64,000 bases of DNA, from positions 1 through 64,000 of the forward strand of contig JNEN01001225.1 of assembly GCA_000697355.1 (NCBI GenBank). Direction: 5' to 3'. The translations under genes and the position numbers were made by a program. This DNA comes from Syncephalastrum monosporum B8922. Its lineage: Eukaryota > Mucoromycota > Mucoromycetes > Mucorales > Syncephalastraceae. This document shows positions 45,945 through 57,675 of the stretch, piece after piece (the stretch's first letter is position 1; each line of letters starts with the position of its first letter). Below the pieces are notes generated by a model that did no database searches, was not told the DNA's origin, and worked only from the letters and a program-made list of their open reading frames with translations.

Positions 45945-47796
45945 TTAGTTTAAGCGGCCTGTAGCCTTGAGCTCCTTGAGCATCGCCAGGGAGGTCGCCT
46001 TCCATCTACTTTCCACCGTAGGATACAAGTCCACCAATTCCGCGGAGACGCCTTCAAACCGCTTCTTCTCTACACCGAGCAACTCCGCGTGGTGATTCAA
46101 CCAGGTAATCAGCGTCAAACCGTTGAGCTGACTGGCACGGAAGTTCAGGTCGTACCACGGGAACGGAAGTACTCTTGCCTTAATATGAGCCAGCATATGC
46201 TCCTCGTTGGGCAAGCGCGCGAGACCTGCCCACACACGGCCTACGGTTTGGCCTTGGTAAAAGAACGTATCGACGTTGATCAAATGGCTTGGCGCACCGA
46301 CAAAGGCAAGCGTAGGATCACGTGCCAGAAAGATGTCACGGTACGTGTCAAGCACGCACTTGCCATTTGTCACAAAGAGAGAGCCTTCCTTGTTTTCGCT
46401 CTCAAAGCTGCGCTGTTCACCAAAGAAGGGGAAGTTGGTAATGTAGCCCGTACAGAAGACAACCACGTCGATATCATCCAAAACACTGCCGTCTACGAAG
46501 GTAACCCTTCCATCCACCGTGTTGTCAGCGCTGAAAGAGGCGACATTGGGCTTGTGTATCAGGGACTCAGGAGCGGTTGTACGGAAGAGATTAAGAATTC
46601 CGCTCGGAGTGTCAAATGGGTTGCGCAGAGACATGTAGATACGGTCGCAAATGCCATCCAAATGGCGAGCGACGTCAATCGCGGAGACGTTGCCACCTAT
46701 AAGCAAGATGTTCTGACATGCGGCACATATATTGAGCTATTTCCATCACTACCAACCAATGTCCACTTGCTTACCTTTCCCTTAAAGTCCTCATAGTGGC
46801 GGAACTGCTTCGCATGGATCACCCGAGCAGGATACTTTTGCTTGAATTCCTTCAGTTGCGGGAAATCCGGCACAAAAGGCGTTTGATGTTGACCCGACGC
46901 AACACAGACGGCATCAAAAGTGTCAGTCCACTTCTTAATCTGGACTTTGCTCTCGGGCAGTTTCTTGATTTCAGTCAAAGACAGCTCCCAGCGGCCCGAG
47001 CCATCTTGCGCTTTCTCGACACGGTTCACACAGGTGTTCAGGTGGATGTGCTTATCCAGACCATGCTCTTGCGCATAACCGGAGATGTACTGCTGAACAC
47101 GTGTGTGCGAAACGTACCAAGGCGTGTCCTCAGGCCAGGGATGCTCTTCGAAGCGCATGATCGCCGTGGCTGTATTGTTGAAGAGGTTCTTGTAGCAGGC
47201 CGTGGGAGGTGCATGCACGCCATTGATCCAATCTTTGAGTTCTGGCGTGAGTTCTTGGATGCTTTCTTGCTCGTTCCCAGTAGGGGGTTCTGGTAGCCTT
47301 TGCTGGGCGTAAAACTTAGTGTCACATGGAATCTGTACCGGTTGTACATCCTCTGAGTATGCCCTGATAAAATGAGATACAACAAAATGAGCTCGTTAGT
47401 TGTTAGGAGTTGTAGTATGCCTCACCAGACACCGCCCACTTGGTGGTTTCGCTCAAAAACGGTGACATCGAGACCATTTTCCAAGGCTGCCTTACCGGCC
47501 GAGATCTAACAAGTAGTCGAGAATAAAATTAGAGTTTGAATGACAGTATATAGTGATCTTACACCAGAGGGACCAGCTCCGATAACCGCAACACGCTTGA
47601 TAGGATTCTTGAACACGTAGGGATTCTCAAAAGCATCAGCTGACTCGGCCAATGTCTCCTTGATCACTTCTTCAGGCGTGGCAGTTCTATCGGCAGGGGG
47701 GGGGGGGGGGGCGGCATCTTGAGCGTTCTTCTCTTGAACGACCCCGTCCGAGAGGGAAACGGTTGCAGGATCGACCACTGGCTCTTGTACAGTCAT
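45945..47796 (-). CDS. Flavin-containing monooxygenase-like FAD/NADPH enzyme
   Basis: Four exons (47796-47563, 47505-47426, 47363-46775, 46712-45945) give 556 aa. After a ~65-residue low-complexity N-terminus comes the FAD-binding VAVIGAGPSG, split by an intron right after its last Gly, then FERNHQVGGVW. The NADPH-binding site is LLIGGNVSAIDVA, and VVFCTGYITNFPF matches the C-terminal FMO/BVMO ATG-type motif. The enzyme inserts one oxygen into a soft nucleophile, but the substrate is unknown. The first exon contains a run of 16 G on the plus strand (47696-47711), coding for five prolines, in a stretch prone to frameshift. Confidence 0.9.
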
Positions 47797-48378
47797 AACA
47801 GAGGTGACAAAGTGAAAGAGAGTAGGAAACCCTATTCTGGGCCCTTGTTCTTGGTTTTAAAGCAGGTGCAAAAGGTCACACGAAATGCGGTAGATCGAAA
47901 TTCATATTGGCGACAACACGAGGAGAGGATGCGGACGTATTATCATAGTGTGCAGCGGGGTGTTTGACATGAAAGCGTATACAGTACTGTGGGAAATGCT
48001 TAGCATGCATGTACCGGCAGTATGGTCGAGCACCCTGCACATAGGCGCACGCAGGTCCCAGCCCGAATTTTCGTTTTATCCCGCAAGACGACAGCTGCTG
48101 CTTTACTACCTGAAAAAGGAAGACAGTCATTTCGAATAATATTAAAAAAAAAGCAAGTCCTTCTGAAGGCATGTAATGACCGCTCCAGAGGTTTTGACAC
48201 GTTGTCCTACCTATATGTTTAATTCATAGTAAATATATTTACAAAAGGGCAGATTTGAATATGGCAGAATTAAACGACCTTATTATGGCTGTGGCTCGTG
48301 ACTGATTGATTTTTCGTTGTTCCGAATTCTGAAGCAGTATTTCTTCCTTGACCAAAAACCTCCCGCATTCCTTAAGCC
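47797..48378. promoter_or_regulatory. Divergent intergenic region, FMO / KH protein
   Basis: About 580 bp between two start codons, presumably holding both promoters. No convincing ORF. Confidence 0.4.
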
Positions 48379-49974
48379 ATGACCGACACGACTCAGAAGT
48401 AAATAATAACAATGGTCCTACCATACCTTCGTTCCAACTGATCATGATCTCTTAGAAAGCGCAAGTGGGACGATGCGCCGTCGTTCCAGAAAGAACCCTC
48501 CCCGTCGTCTCCCAAAGCCTCAAAGGCGAGCAATGGCGACGACAGTTCTGCCGACGACGCTGGCAAGAAGGCAGCTGGTAGGATTCTGCCCTATAATGTT
48601 ATGCGCACTCTAATGTTTTCGATAGAAGAGGCACTGGCACGAGTCAAGAGTCTGTTGGCACAGAAGGGCATTCAGGATGATGGCAGCAATAAATCCAACA
48701 TTGATGGTGCTGCCAGCAGCGGCAGCAATGGCGCCACGCCAACGGCACGAGAGCATGGTGATGGTGAATTCGTGAAGGACATTCCGATCAATGATCTAAA
48801 AAACCGGTATATGCTCACTCGTGGTGCAACCCAAAGTCAAATCCAACGCGAGACTGGTGCAGGTATGTTGCCTGTTCTGATGTTGTTTCGGTTTCTAAGA
48901 ATCCATTCTTTGTAGATGTCACTACCAGGGGCAAGTATTATCCAGACAAAAGCCTGGCAACTGCGAGCGAACCTCCGCTTTACCTTCACATCTCTGCCAG
49001 CAGCAAGGAGCAACTCGACAAGGCAGTCGAGCAGATTGAGGACATGATCAAAAATGTTGCTCCTCCCATGCCTGGTCCTACCCACCATCATCACGAGCGA
49101 CGTGAGGTAACGTATAGACATCGTCCATGTTTTGACTCACCCTAAGACAAAAAAAAAGCGACGGTTTCATGAGCACAAAGTCTATGTTGGACTTGAAAGT
49201 AGCCCTCACTTTAATCTGCGTGCCAAGATTGTAGGCCCTCAGGGCGCCTATGTTAAGCACATTCAGCAGGAAACGGGTACACGTGTACAGCTCAAAGGAA
49301 AAGGGTCAGGATTTTACGAGTCCAGTACAGGTGTCGAGTCGGATGAGCCTCTCCATGTGCACATCTCGTAAGTTCACACAACAACCACATTATTATATAT
49401 GGCTCACCGAAAGCTAGGTCACCTCGCGAGGATGGCATGGATACCGCGGTTAAGTTGACAGAAGATCTTATTGACACCGTGAAAGCAGAGTATGAGCGCT
49501 TCAAACAGAATCCCACCTATGGTCGTGGCTATCAAAGAGGATATCAGGACTATGTAAGTTTTAATGAGGATAAGAAAATGATAGATGCTGAGCGCGCTGT
49601 TTTAGGGTTACAACTATGGAGGATATGGTGCACCTCCGCCACCGTCGAGCGCTGCAAGCTCGCCCCCACCGCCAGGGGCGTCGCCCGCAGGAAGCAACGG
49701 TTCTCCCGCTGCGCCATCGGCCTCGCCTGCAGCAGGTGATCCCAATTATGATGCTTACCAGCAGTATTATGCTTATTACGGCCAGTATCAGTATGACCCT
49801 AACTACTACAACTACTACTACGGATCTGCTGCTACTCAGCAACAATCTCCCCCACCACCACAGGCGTCGTCTGCAGACCCATCACCACCACCGGCTAAGC
49901 GTCACAAGGAGGACGACGGTCAATCCTACAATGGTCAGTCCTACAATGCTGTACCTCCACCGTCGCAGCTTTGA
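48379..49974 (+). CDS. KH-domain RNA-binding protein, KHDC4/BLOM7-like
   Basis: Seven exons (48379-48398, 48456-48577, 48626-48862, 48916-49106, 49159-49367, 49418-49553, 49606-49974) give 427 aa. An N-terminal basic/Ser segment precedes a first KH-like region (DIPINDLKNRYMLTRGATQ, IQRETGADVTTRGKYY). A second KH follows: HFNLRAKIVGPQGAYVKHIQ, ETGTRVQLKGKGSG. The tail is rich in Tyr/Pro/Gln with repeated YY and PPP tracts. The pairing and spacing match KHDC4, which binds pre-mRNA and modulates splice-site choice. The first coding exon is only 20 bases. Confidence 0.88.
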
Positions 49975-51139
49975 GTGTGAAGCAAAAGCTCCAATTCCAT
50001 GAAGACCGCATGCGGTTCTTCTCCCCCTCCTTTTGCTCATAAAAAAGTTATTTAGCTTTTGCCGCCATTGCAACAAAAAGAAAAAAAAAAGAAAAAAAAA
50101 AAGAAGCAAAACGCGTGTGTGCTGCTCACATGTTTTGTCTAGGTCTCCGCGAATAAAGATGTGCTTATTGGGTTAAGTATGGCCTTGAGCGAGTGTGCAT
50201 GTGTGTGGTTAATGCTGAAATAGAAACCCTCTACGACCGATTCCTCACCGATAATCATGGGGTCATGTGCCGGTTTGTGATGCATACCGTGTCTGTATCT
50301 CATTCCCTTCGTATAGCACGGCATTCAAAGTATAGACAGCATGCTACTGAAATGTCGCGTTCAGTAAGTTCCTCCCTATGTTTTTATGCATTTAGTGCAA
50401 ACATAGTCGTACATATACAGTGCTTCCAACAAGCAATGTCACAGCCAATTAAAACTGATGTCGCTGGCAAGTCAAAAGCATTGCCATTGACCAATTGAAA
50501 TTCAATGTTCAGAAATGGAAGGCTCAGGTACGGTAACCTATCAAACATTAGCTTCAAAACAACACTTGATGAAATGGAACAAAATCCCACATATGAGAGG
50601 TCGCTATGTAGTCATGTATAATGCATCGGTTCACACGCATGAAAACATTAGGAAGCATATCGAATATCGCGAATACAAATGTGTGTATCTTATCATTTTT
50701 CTCCTGAGCAATAGAACGATTTTGTGCACAGCAAAGGGTAAAATGATGCGTCTTTGCAGGAAGACACTTAATCAAAAGGATTACAGAAGTTTGCAATTGT
50801 GAAAGAAAACCCATTATCAAGTTTCTTGTCGCACTCTCACAGATGTTGGGACGAATGTCGAAACAAATAACCCATGTAATATTTGGAAACGACTTTGTCA
50901 ACACCAGTGGTACCGATATAATGTTTTCAGATTATCTTTTAATTGTATGTGGGAATGCGTTGTTAACAGGTCCAAACATAAGTTGGATCAACGGCAAGTG
51001 GCCAGCCTTGCCGATGATCCCCGTAACTTGCTGTTCGCCTTGCGGGAAGAGCTCCATGCCGTAGTCGACATACACATCCCAAAGGTCCACCAGTTCCCAG
51101 CGAATGTCGGCCAAGCGAAGGTTTGGCACGTGGTTTAGC
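49975..51139. other. Intergenic region, no gene seen
   Basis: It starts with the KH gene 3' UTR, including A-rich tracts near 50080-50105. Overlapping ORFs on both strands (for example 50554-50904 minus) have no motif. I looked here for a left terminal inverted repeat of the neighbouring Tc1-like element and did not find one. Confidence 0.45.
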
Positions 51140-51698
51140 TCAACCCAAATCACCATTCACGTTCACGGTAAAGTGGTTGTTCGCGGGGACGATCCAGGCG
51201 AAGTTGGCGACCATGTACACGTCCAATGGCAGAGATGTCGGGATGACGTTGCACAGGATGTGCACCGAGTCAATGTCGGTCGAAACACCAAGGTCAGGGA
51301 TACGACCGAGCAAAGGGGCATCGACATAGACCTGCCCCATGCCTGGCAAGACACCGGAAAAGACAGCGTGGAAGAGGACCTTCTCCTCAAGACCTTGGAG
51401 AGCCTCCACATACTCCTCAAAGGTCAGCCGGTGAGGAGGAAACGGGATCAGGCTTAATTCTACAATACATGTCAGTAATATCATCCTAAGCAGACAATCC
51501 TACACTTACCCTGAGGCTGCTGGACAACCTCAGCCTGATCAACAGGCTCTTCAGGCACGGGAATCGAACCATTGTCCTCCCACATCCGGGCGACAAAGGC
51601 ATCCAGGTCAACAGTCTCACTGGGACCAGACTGAGTCTCGGCAGCAGAGGCACGCAGGCGAGAAGGACCCATGGGCACGGCAGGACGCTCCGCAGGCA
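51140..51698 (-). CDS. Unrecognised spliced ORF next to a broken transposase, 5' end unresolved
   Basis: Two exons (51698-51510 and 51459-51140) join in phase across a 50 bp intron and encode about 169 residues. There is a Pro/Ala/Ser-rich N-part, the acidic segment IPVPEEPVDQAEVVQQPQ, then a folded-looking part (LTFEEYVEALQGLEEKVLFH, GVLPGMGQVYVDAPLLGR, PLDVYMVANFAWIVP). I recognise no family. No start codon is obvious: the upstream exon would have to lie in or beyond the transposase fragment. Open frame plus clean splice sites suggest real coding sequence, possibly the 3' part of a gene interrupted or re-fronted by the element. Confidence 0.45.
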
Positions 51699-51756
51699 CT
51701 AGTCATAATACAAAAGTCAATATCAACGAGTGACAACAAAAAACAAAGCAACATAC

Positions 51757-52509
51757 CAGTATAACCCACAACTGCTGTGCAATGCCGAGCTCCGTCTTCA
51801 TGCCATGGGTGATCCCACTCCAGACCATCACCGTCGTCCTGTCGCTCTTGAACGTAGGTGCGAGGCACTCGCTGAGGTCGGCCTCGTCCTTCGTACGCCA
51901 GACGCGTACTTGCCCTGATTTTTTCCCTTTTTCGAAGCTGGCTTCGTCGGTCCACAAGACCTTCTTCCAGTCTTCAAGGGTCCAGGACTTGTACTTTCTG
52001 GCAAATGCAAGGCGTTTCTCCTTATGCTTCTCCGTCAGGAACGGCTTCTTCTTCGCAGCTCGAGAGTTGATGCCAGCACGTTTGAGGGATCGTCGGACAG
52101 TCATGGTGCTGACATTGAGTCCGGAATCCTGCGTAATGTCTTGCAGAGGAGCACGACGATTCTTCTTGACTTCGCGTAGCAAGAGACGCTCGTCACGTTC
52201 CGTGAGCTTTCTGGGGTGTCCGGAACCTTCCTTTCGCTCGTGGTGTCCATATTGCTCGTAGTCAGCAATGGCCTTGCGAATGGCCGTTCGTGACACATTC
52301 AGTTCATTGGCGATTATCGTGATGTCCCAGCCAGCTTGCTTGAAAGCGATAACTTGGGTCTTGTCCGCGGTGCTCAGAACCAATATAACATAAGAGGATA
52401 GAAGAGGTTTACAGTATATGGCCAGTTGTCCAGGTGCCGCCTTTTCTGACGTGCACAGTAAAGATGCGGAGTCAAATGATGCGCGGATAATTATTAAACC
52501 GTTTGGCAA
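51757..52509 (-). mobile_element. Truncated Tc1/mariner transposase (DNA-binding part and first catalytic Asp only)
   Basis: The conserved part starts near TADKTQVIAFKQAGW with a helix-turn-helix (ITIIANELNVSRTAIRKAI), then HPRKLTERDERLLLREV, a second HTH (VSTMTVRRSLKRAGI) and FLTEKHKEKRLAFARKY. The first DDE Asp lies in VLWTDEASFE. It continues to TVMVWSGITHGMKTEL and then diverges, so the second Asp (usually QDNA..H) and the final Asp/Glu are missing. The element cannot be autonomous. The first ~50 codons of the ORF do not look like transposase. A possible terminal sequence (GGCGGCACCTGGACAAC on the minus strand, near 52430-52446) has no inverted partner on the other side. Confidence 0.85.
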
Positions 52510-52598
52510 CTATGCCTTCTGAGTTTTGTTTGGGGGCCGATATTTACAAGCTTGAGCGTGTGCCCTGGGGTCTTGGGTTCCTCCACTTCGTATTTGTC

Positions 52599-53304
52599 AT
52601 GTTCAGAATCACGACCATTTCACGGCACGCCGCACGTTGCATTTTGCCTGCTGTACGTAAGCAAGCACTTCACGACACAACCAGACACTTGCGGACAGTG
52701 TCTGTGCCACTGTCCAACACAGCCTGTTTACGGCGCCGGTCGATCCCGGAACGAATCAACCGACGCACCTTTGCCTCTGCTGCTGCCGACGCTAAAGAAC
52801 ACGATGTTACCGTTCTTCCTGCTACAGAGGAGAATGGGCTGACTATCTCCGATCGGGCGCTTAAGGTGAGCCTGTGCATGACCAGCAACAGCTTAAGCAC
52901 TGACCGTTCCTTCTTTTCTTTTTCTTTCTTAATAGCAACTCAAATACATTGCAGAACGTGACAATGACGACGAAATGCTCCGGATACTGGTGGACTCTGG
53001 AGGATGCCATGGCTACCAGAACAAACTCGAACTGACAAAAGAAACGGAGGAAGACGACACGTAAGGATAACAGCAGGCTTTTCGCAACTCTTGATTGATG
53101 TCGATGGACAGGATTTTTGAGCGGGACGGTGTTCGAGTAGTCGTCGACTCTATCTCACTGCAGTTTGTTCGTGGGTCGACGGTGGATTTCGTCGAAGAGC
53201 TGATCGGATCAACCTTCCAGGTGGTGGACAATCCGAATGCAAAGAACAGCTGCGGTTGCAACATCTCATACGATATCGATCTTGATCTCCTGACACAGAA
53301 TTAG
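52599..53304 (+). CDS. ISA2: Mitochondrial iron-sulfur assembly protein ISA2 (A-type)
   Basis: Three exons (52599-52865, 52936-53060, 53112-53304) give 194 aa. The N-terminal ~80 residues are Arg/Ser-rich without acids, as for a mitochondrial presequence. The A-type domain carries the three conserved cysteines: C113 in SGGCHGY and C178/C180 in NSCGCN. ISA1/ISA2 with IBA57 mature [4Fe-4S] clusters for aconitase and lipoate synthase. The IFERDGVRVVVD and RGSTVDFVEELIGS stretches fit ISA2 better than ISA1. An upstream in-frame Met exists (52503 region), but 52599 gives a clean targeting signal. Confidence 0.92.
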
Positions 53305-53801
53305 AATATGTCACTCTTTTTTTACAAAGAAAATATATACATACTGTACAGTACATTATCGTCATTGAGACCGTGCCATTGGGCTACATACATAAAGAAA
53401 GCAATGGCCGGGAAGTGCAAAAGGCGCACTTAGAATATCTAGACAGGTCACATGCAAAGTATATCTCATACCACTGCCCATAACACTACAGACACATATC
53501 GCATCTATGCAATAACCGATGAGAAAGCACAGCGTCCAATGCACCACTATGCAATAAGGCCTCCTTCTTCACTTATGGCAAGCTGGGTGATGTACAGGTA
53601 CTGTGTGTAGTAGTATCAACTACAAAGACGTATGTCCCACCCATGGTCCTGGTCGAACGAGCGAATGTAATAATAAGGATCAAGTACCTTTTTGCACATC
53701 CACTAGATGAACCGGAGCTTGAGAAAGCTTGATCTATCAACAGCATTGGATATATCATCACGGTATAGAAAGCGGGGACTCAATCTGCTCGCTTTCTTTT
53801 C
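53305..53801. other. Intergenic region between ISA2 and MSH1
   Basis: About 500 bp holding the ISA2 3' UTR and the MSH1 promoter. No motif-bearing ORF on either strand. Confidence 0.45.
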
Positions 53802-56800
53802 ATGTTGCGTGTGTGCCGCAGCCCAGCTGTCAAGAGTGCTGTGCGCCTTGTCAGAATCCACCAAACTAAACGGATTGCCTGCCATTTCGGTTCAACTGCT
53901 TATACAGCAAAACGCGTGACCCGTGGCCTCTTTGACGAGATTTTTGGCGATGACCTTGAGAAGCCAGACCCAGCTGCTCTGAATGATCTTGTGGAGGATC
54001 TCGCTCCCCCTGGGGATCCGAACACGGCACACAAAGCCAAGGGAAAGAAAAAAGCACTAGAGCCGAAAGAGGAAACTTCTGGCTCGGTTGTCCTCGATGC
54101 TGTCCGCGACTACACCAAGCGACACCCGACGTGCGTCCTTTTAATGCAAGTGGGCGACTTTTTTGAGGTACATCCGCGCCACAAGAAAGAAAAAAAGAGA
54201 GAGAGAGAGCAAGCAGGAGGGAGACAGAATAAGAGAACCAGTAGATGAGGACACACACAATAACTCAGCTCTCTGTAGCTATACGAAGAACATGCACGGC
54301 AGTACGCGCCTCTACTCGACTTGCGGCTCACTCGACGGGAGATGGCGTCTGGGTCGGTAGCGGATTTTTCTGGCTTCCCAATCCGCTCTCTCGACCGTTA
54401 CCTGGATCAGCTCGTGAACCGTCTAGGCTGCCGTGTTGCACTCTGTGAGCAGGTGGGCACTGGTCCTACAACACGCGGTGGAACCCTCGAACGCCGCATC
54501 ACCCGCATCATCACACCTGGCACTGTCATCGAAGAGAACTTCCTCGATGCCCAGGCCAACAACTATTTGCTCGCCGTACTGCCTACCTCGACCCTTGATG
54601 AAAAGGCACACGTTGGCCTCGCATGGGTGGATATATCCGTAGGAGAGCTCACGACGCAATGTACAAACATGTATTCTCTCAAAGATGATATTGCACGTAT
54701 ACGGCCACGTGAGCTTGTGTTACCAGAGTACATGCGGCCTTCAACGAGTATGCAGGACGGGGACGCTTTTAATCCGCTGGGCGATCTTTTGGCGAGTTAC
54801 CCCGACATCTCGCTAACCTACCAAGCCCAGGATACCTTTGACCCTCACGCGGGCCAGCGAGTCATCCTCGACGCACTTCAGGCCAAGAAGCTGGTCGACC
54901 TCGAAACCCTCGGCGACCTGACTGCGCCCGAGAAGGCGGCTAGCATGGCCCTGTTTACGTACCTGAAAAGCACTTACATGGAAGACACCATCAAAATTCA
55001 AGGCTTCGTGCGGCTCAATGCCGAAGATACCCTGCGGATCGACAGCGCTGCGATGAACTCCCTCGAGCTTTTCAAAAGCCTCAAGGACGGCAAGACCGGC
55101 GACAGTCTTCTGAGCGTCTTGGATAACACCACCACCAGTGCTGGGTCACGTCTCTTGGCACGATGGCTCGCGGCACCCTTGACATCGCACGCAGCAATCG
55201 AGAAGCGCCAAGATATTGTTGAGTTTTTTACGTCAGACCCATACGTGCTGCATGACATCCGCGATCGCATCCGGCAAAGCGCAGATGCCCAGCGGGCGAT
55301 GCAACGTATCGCATTGCAACGGGGTCGCTATTCAGACTTGGTAGAAATCAAGACAACCCTCACTGCCATGCAGAATATCAAGGAACTTCTGGAGGGCACA
55401 TTCCAACAACGCATGCACAACGTGCCTCCCGGCGCGCAGGCCTCTCTCCAGGACTTCCTAAAAGATATGCAGCCACTGCATGATTTGATTGACCACCTCA
55501 CAGCCGCACTCAACGATGATTACATCCTGGGCACCGATGCCAAGACAAAGAGCTACGGTAACGTCCACCCGGACTTTGACGCACGATTGTTGCGGGCTTA
55601 CAAGCAGTTGGATAAACTTCACCAGCGACGCGATGTGTTCCAACAAGAGCTACGCGCCCTGTGTGGCAATTCAGCGTCGTTGCTCAGCTCGACAGCGTAC
55701 CGCCATGTCATCGAGGTCAACGCGACGCGTGCAGACAAACTTACAGAAGCGTATCAGGCGATGCTCATCAACAAGACCAAGACGAAGCACCGGTACCAGG
55801 TGGCTGAATGGACGGAGCTGTCGATCAAGCTGGAAAGCACGGAAACCCGCGTCGTTGACATTGAAAACCAGGTGCTGAGAAAAACGATGGAGCGCGTGAT
55901 GGCGGAGTCGGACAGGATCGTCAAGAGCTGCCGAGCCCTGGCCGAGCTAGACATTCTGGTCGGATTTGCCTGGCTTGCGTGTGAAAGGCGGTACGTCCGT
56001 CCCAAGATGGAAGTATCGAGTAAGATCGAGATCAGAGGAGGCCGGCACCCCGTGATCGAGAACAAACTGGCGCGCAAGGGGCGGGATTTTGTACAAAATG
56101 ACTGTGTACTCGACAAGGAGCGGATCTGGCTGCTCACCGGGCCCAATATGGGAGGCAAAAGCACGTTCCTGCGGCAGAATGCCATCATGGTATTGATGGC
56201 CCACATGGGGTGCTTTGTTCCCGCACACGAAGCACGGATCGGGATCGCGGACCGGATTTTCAGCCGGGTGGGCTCAGCAGATAACCTAGCCCAGGACCAA
56301 TCCACGTTCATGGTGGAGATGACCGAGACCGCGACGATATTGCGACATGCGACAGAGCGGTCTGTGGTGATCATGGACGAGGTGGGGCGGGGTACGTCGA
56401 CCAAGGATGGTATCTCATTAGCATATGCCATTTTGGAATACCTGCATAATATGGTGGGGTCACGCACTCTGTTTGCGACGCACTATCACGAGTTGGCGGA
56501 CATGACGAGCGGCTGGGAAGATCTGCAGGCATACAAGACCAGCCTGCAGGAAGACGAGCACGGCGGGGTCTCTTTCATTCACAGCGTACAACCCGGTGTA
56601 TGTCGGCAGTCGCATGGCCTCAAGGTGGCACGACTTTCAGGTACGCACTACCCAAAAAGAAAACAAAAAAAAAAAAAGAAGTCGGGTGTCGCAATGCACA
56701 GCAAGCACACAAGGGACAAAGGCGAGGGGCGGAATGACAAAAAAAGATAGTTCGGGGATGCGACATTGACTGACGTGCCGAATGATGGGGACTTGTTGTA

Positions 56801-56950
56801 CTAACGAATTTAAAAATTTACCATGTAAATACAGGGATGCCCTCGACAGTGGTAGACAAAGCAAGCCAGGTGTGGGAGTCGCTTGAAGTTGTACTGAATA
56901 ACAACGAGAGTCAGAGCCCTATGGACGTCAATAAGATTCAGGATAGATGA
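53802..56950 (+). CDS. MSH1: MutS homolog, mitochondrial MSH1-like
   Basis: Three exons (53802-54167, 54279-56640, 56835-56950) give 947 aa. The Arg/His-rich N-terminus (MLRVCRSPAVKSAVRLVRI) looks like a mitochondrial presequence. The MutS domain I entry LMQVGDFFELYEEHA carries the mismatch-reading Phe-x-Glu-type motif, split by intron 1 right after DFFE. The ATPase has Walker A GPNMGGKST (about 743), Walker B VVIMDEVGRGTST (about 821) and FATHYHELA. A short last exon supplies the C-terminal helices (MPSTVVDKASQVWESL). MSH1 guards mtDNA against point mutation and rearrangement. Retention of the FxE-like motif excludes Msh4/Msh5. Confidence 0.93.
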
Positions 56951-57675
56951 TGCTTGTACATTTGCTTTATTCTGTGTCACTAAAAAGTCCAAAAATGATC
57001 GGGAAGGCCGAGGGTTCGGATGGAAGGGGAATGATGCACGCGGAAAGGCTGATAAAAAGAAATGAGGAGTAAAAGATTGTTTGGGATATGGTGAATAAAA
57101 ATAAAAATAACCATAATAATAAATACATCATAATAAAAGAGGACATCGTATCATGTCAGTAATGTTTTAGGAATTGGGAATTGTTACAAGGTTCAGCAGC
57201 AGCACAGAAAAATAAGAATAAAGATAAAGAGAAGCCCAAAACGAGGGAATGCGAGCGCATGAGTGATACGTCATGTAAGGAAGAAAAAGGGTTATAATAA
57301 TAAGAATACTATGATCAATGAATATGTACCTTGGTTGAACGAACAGTACAACAAAAACAGATATCTATGTTCGATTTTGCCCTGTCCCGTGTGTATCCTT
57401 TTCTGTCTTGAGATGAGATGGGCACAGAAGAAGACAAGCGCCCTGTTATGCTGCCCTATCCATGAGTGCGAATGCGTGTTGTGTGGGTGATCCGCATTTT
57501 GATTTTTTGGGTTGCTTCTCAGAAGTTTCGTGCTTCCAAAAGGATGCTTCTAGTTGCCTTTTTGTTGCCCTTTTTGCTCTATTTACTCACTCCACTCTTT
57601 TCACTCTTTTCACTCTCTTCACTCTCTTCACTCTCTCTTCCTAAACAACCTCTGTTTTGGCCAAGCCAGCCCCTC
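56951..57675. other. Intergenic region with CT-rich leader
   Basis: MSH1 3' UTR, then an AT-rich stretch with AATAAT-type repeats (about 57098-57135), then a tandem pyrimidine tract of TCACTCTTTT/CACTCTCTT-type units (about 57585-57640) just before the next ATG. The tract is in frame with the following gene and would encode Leu/Ser/Phe, but it reads as promoter/5' UTR. Confidence 0.5.

Noticed and set aside
51540..51610. A GGGAATCGAACC string resembling the T-arm of a tRNA gene
   Set aside because: No matching acceptor, D or anticodon arms around it. It lies inside an open exon, where it encodes part of NGSIPVPEEP on the minus strand.
57466..57675. N-terminal extension of the WD40-like protein (hydrophobic Leu/Phe/Ser stretch), which would look like a signal anchor
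   Set aside because: It is encoded by a tandem CT-rich tract typical of fungal leaders. The protein body looks cytosolic or nuclear and a good ATG lies at 57676.
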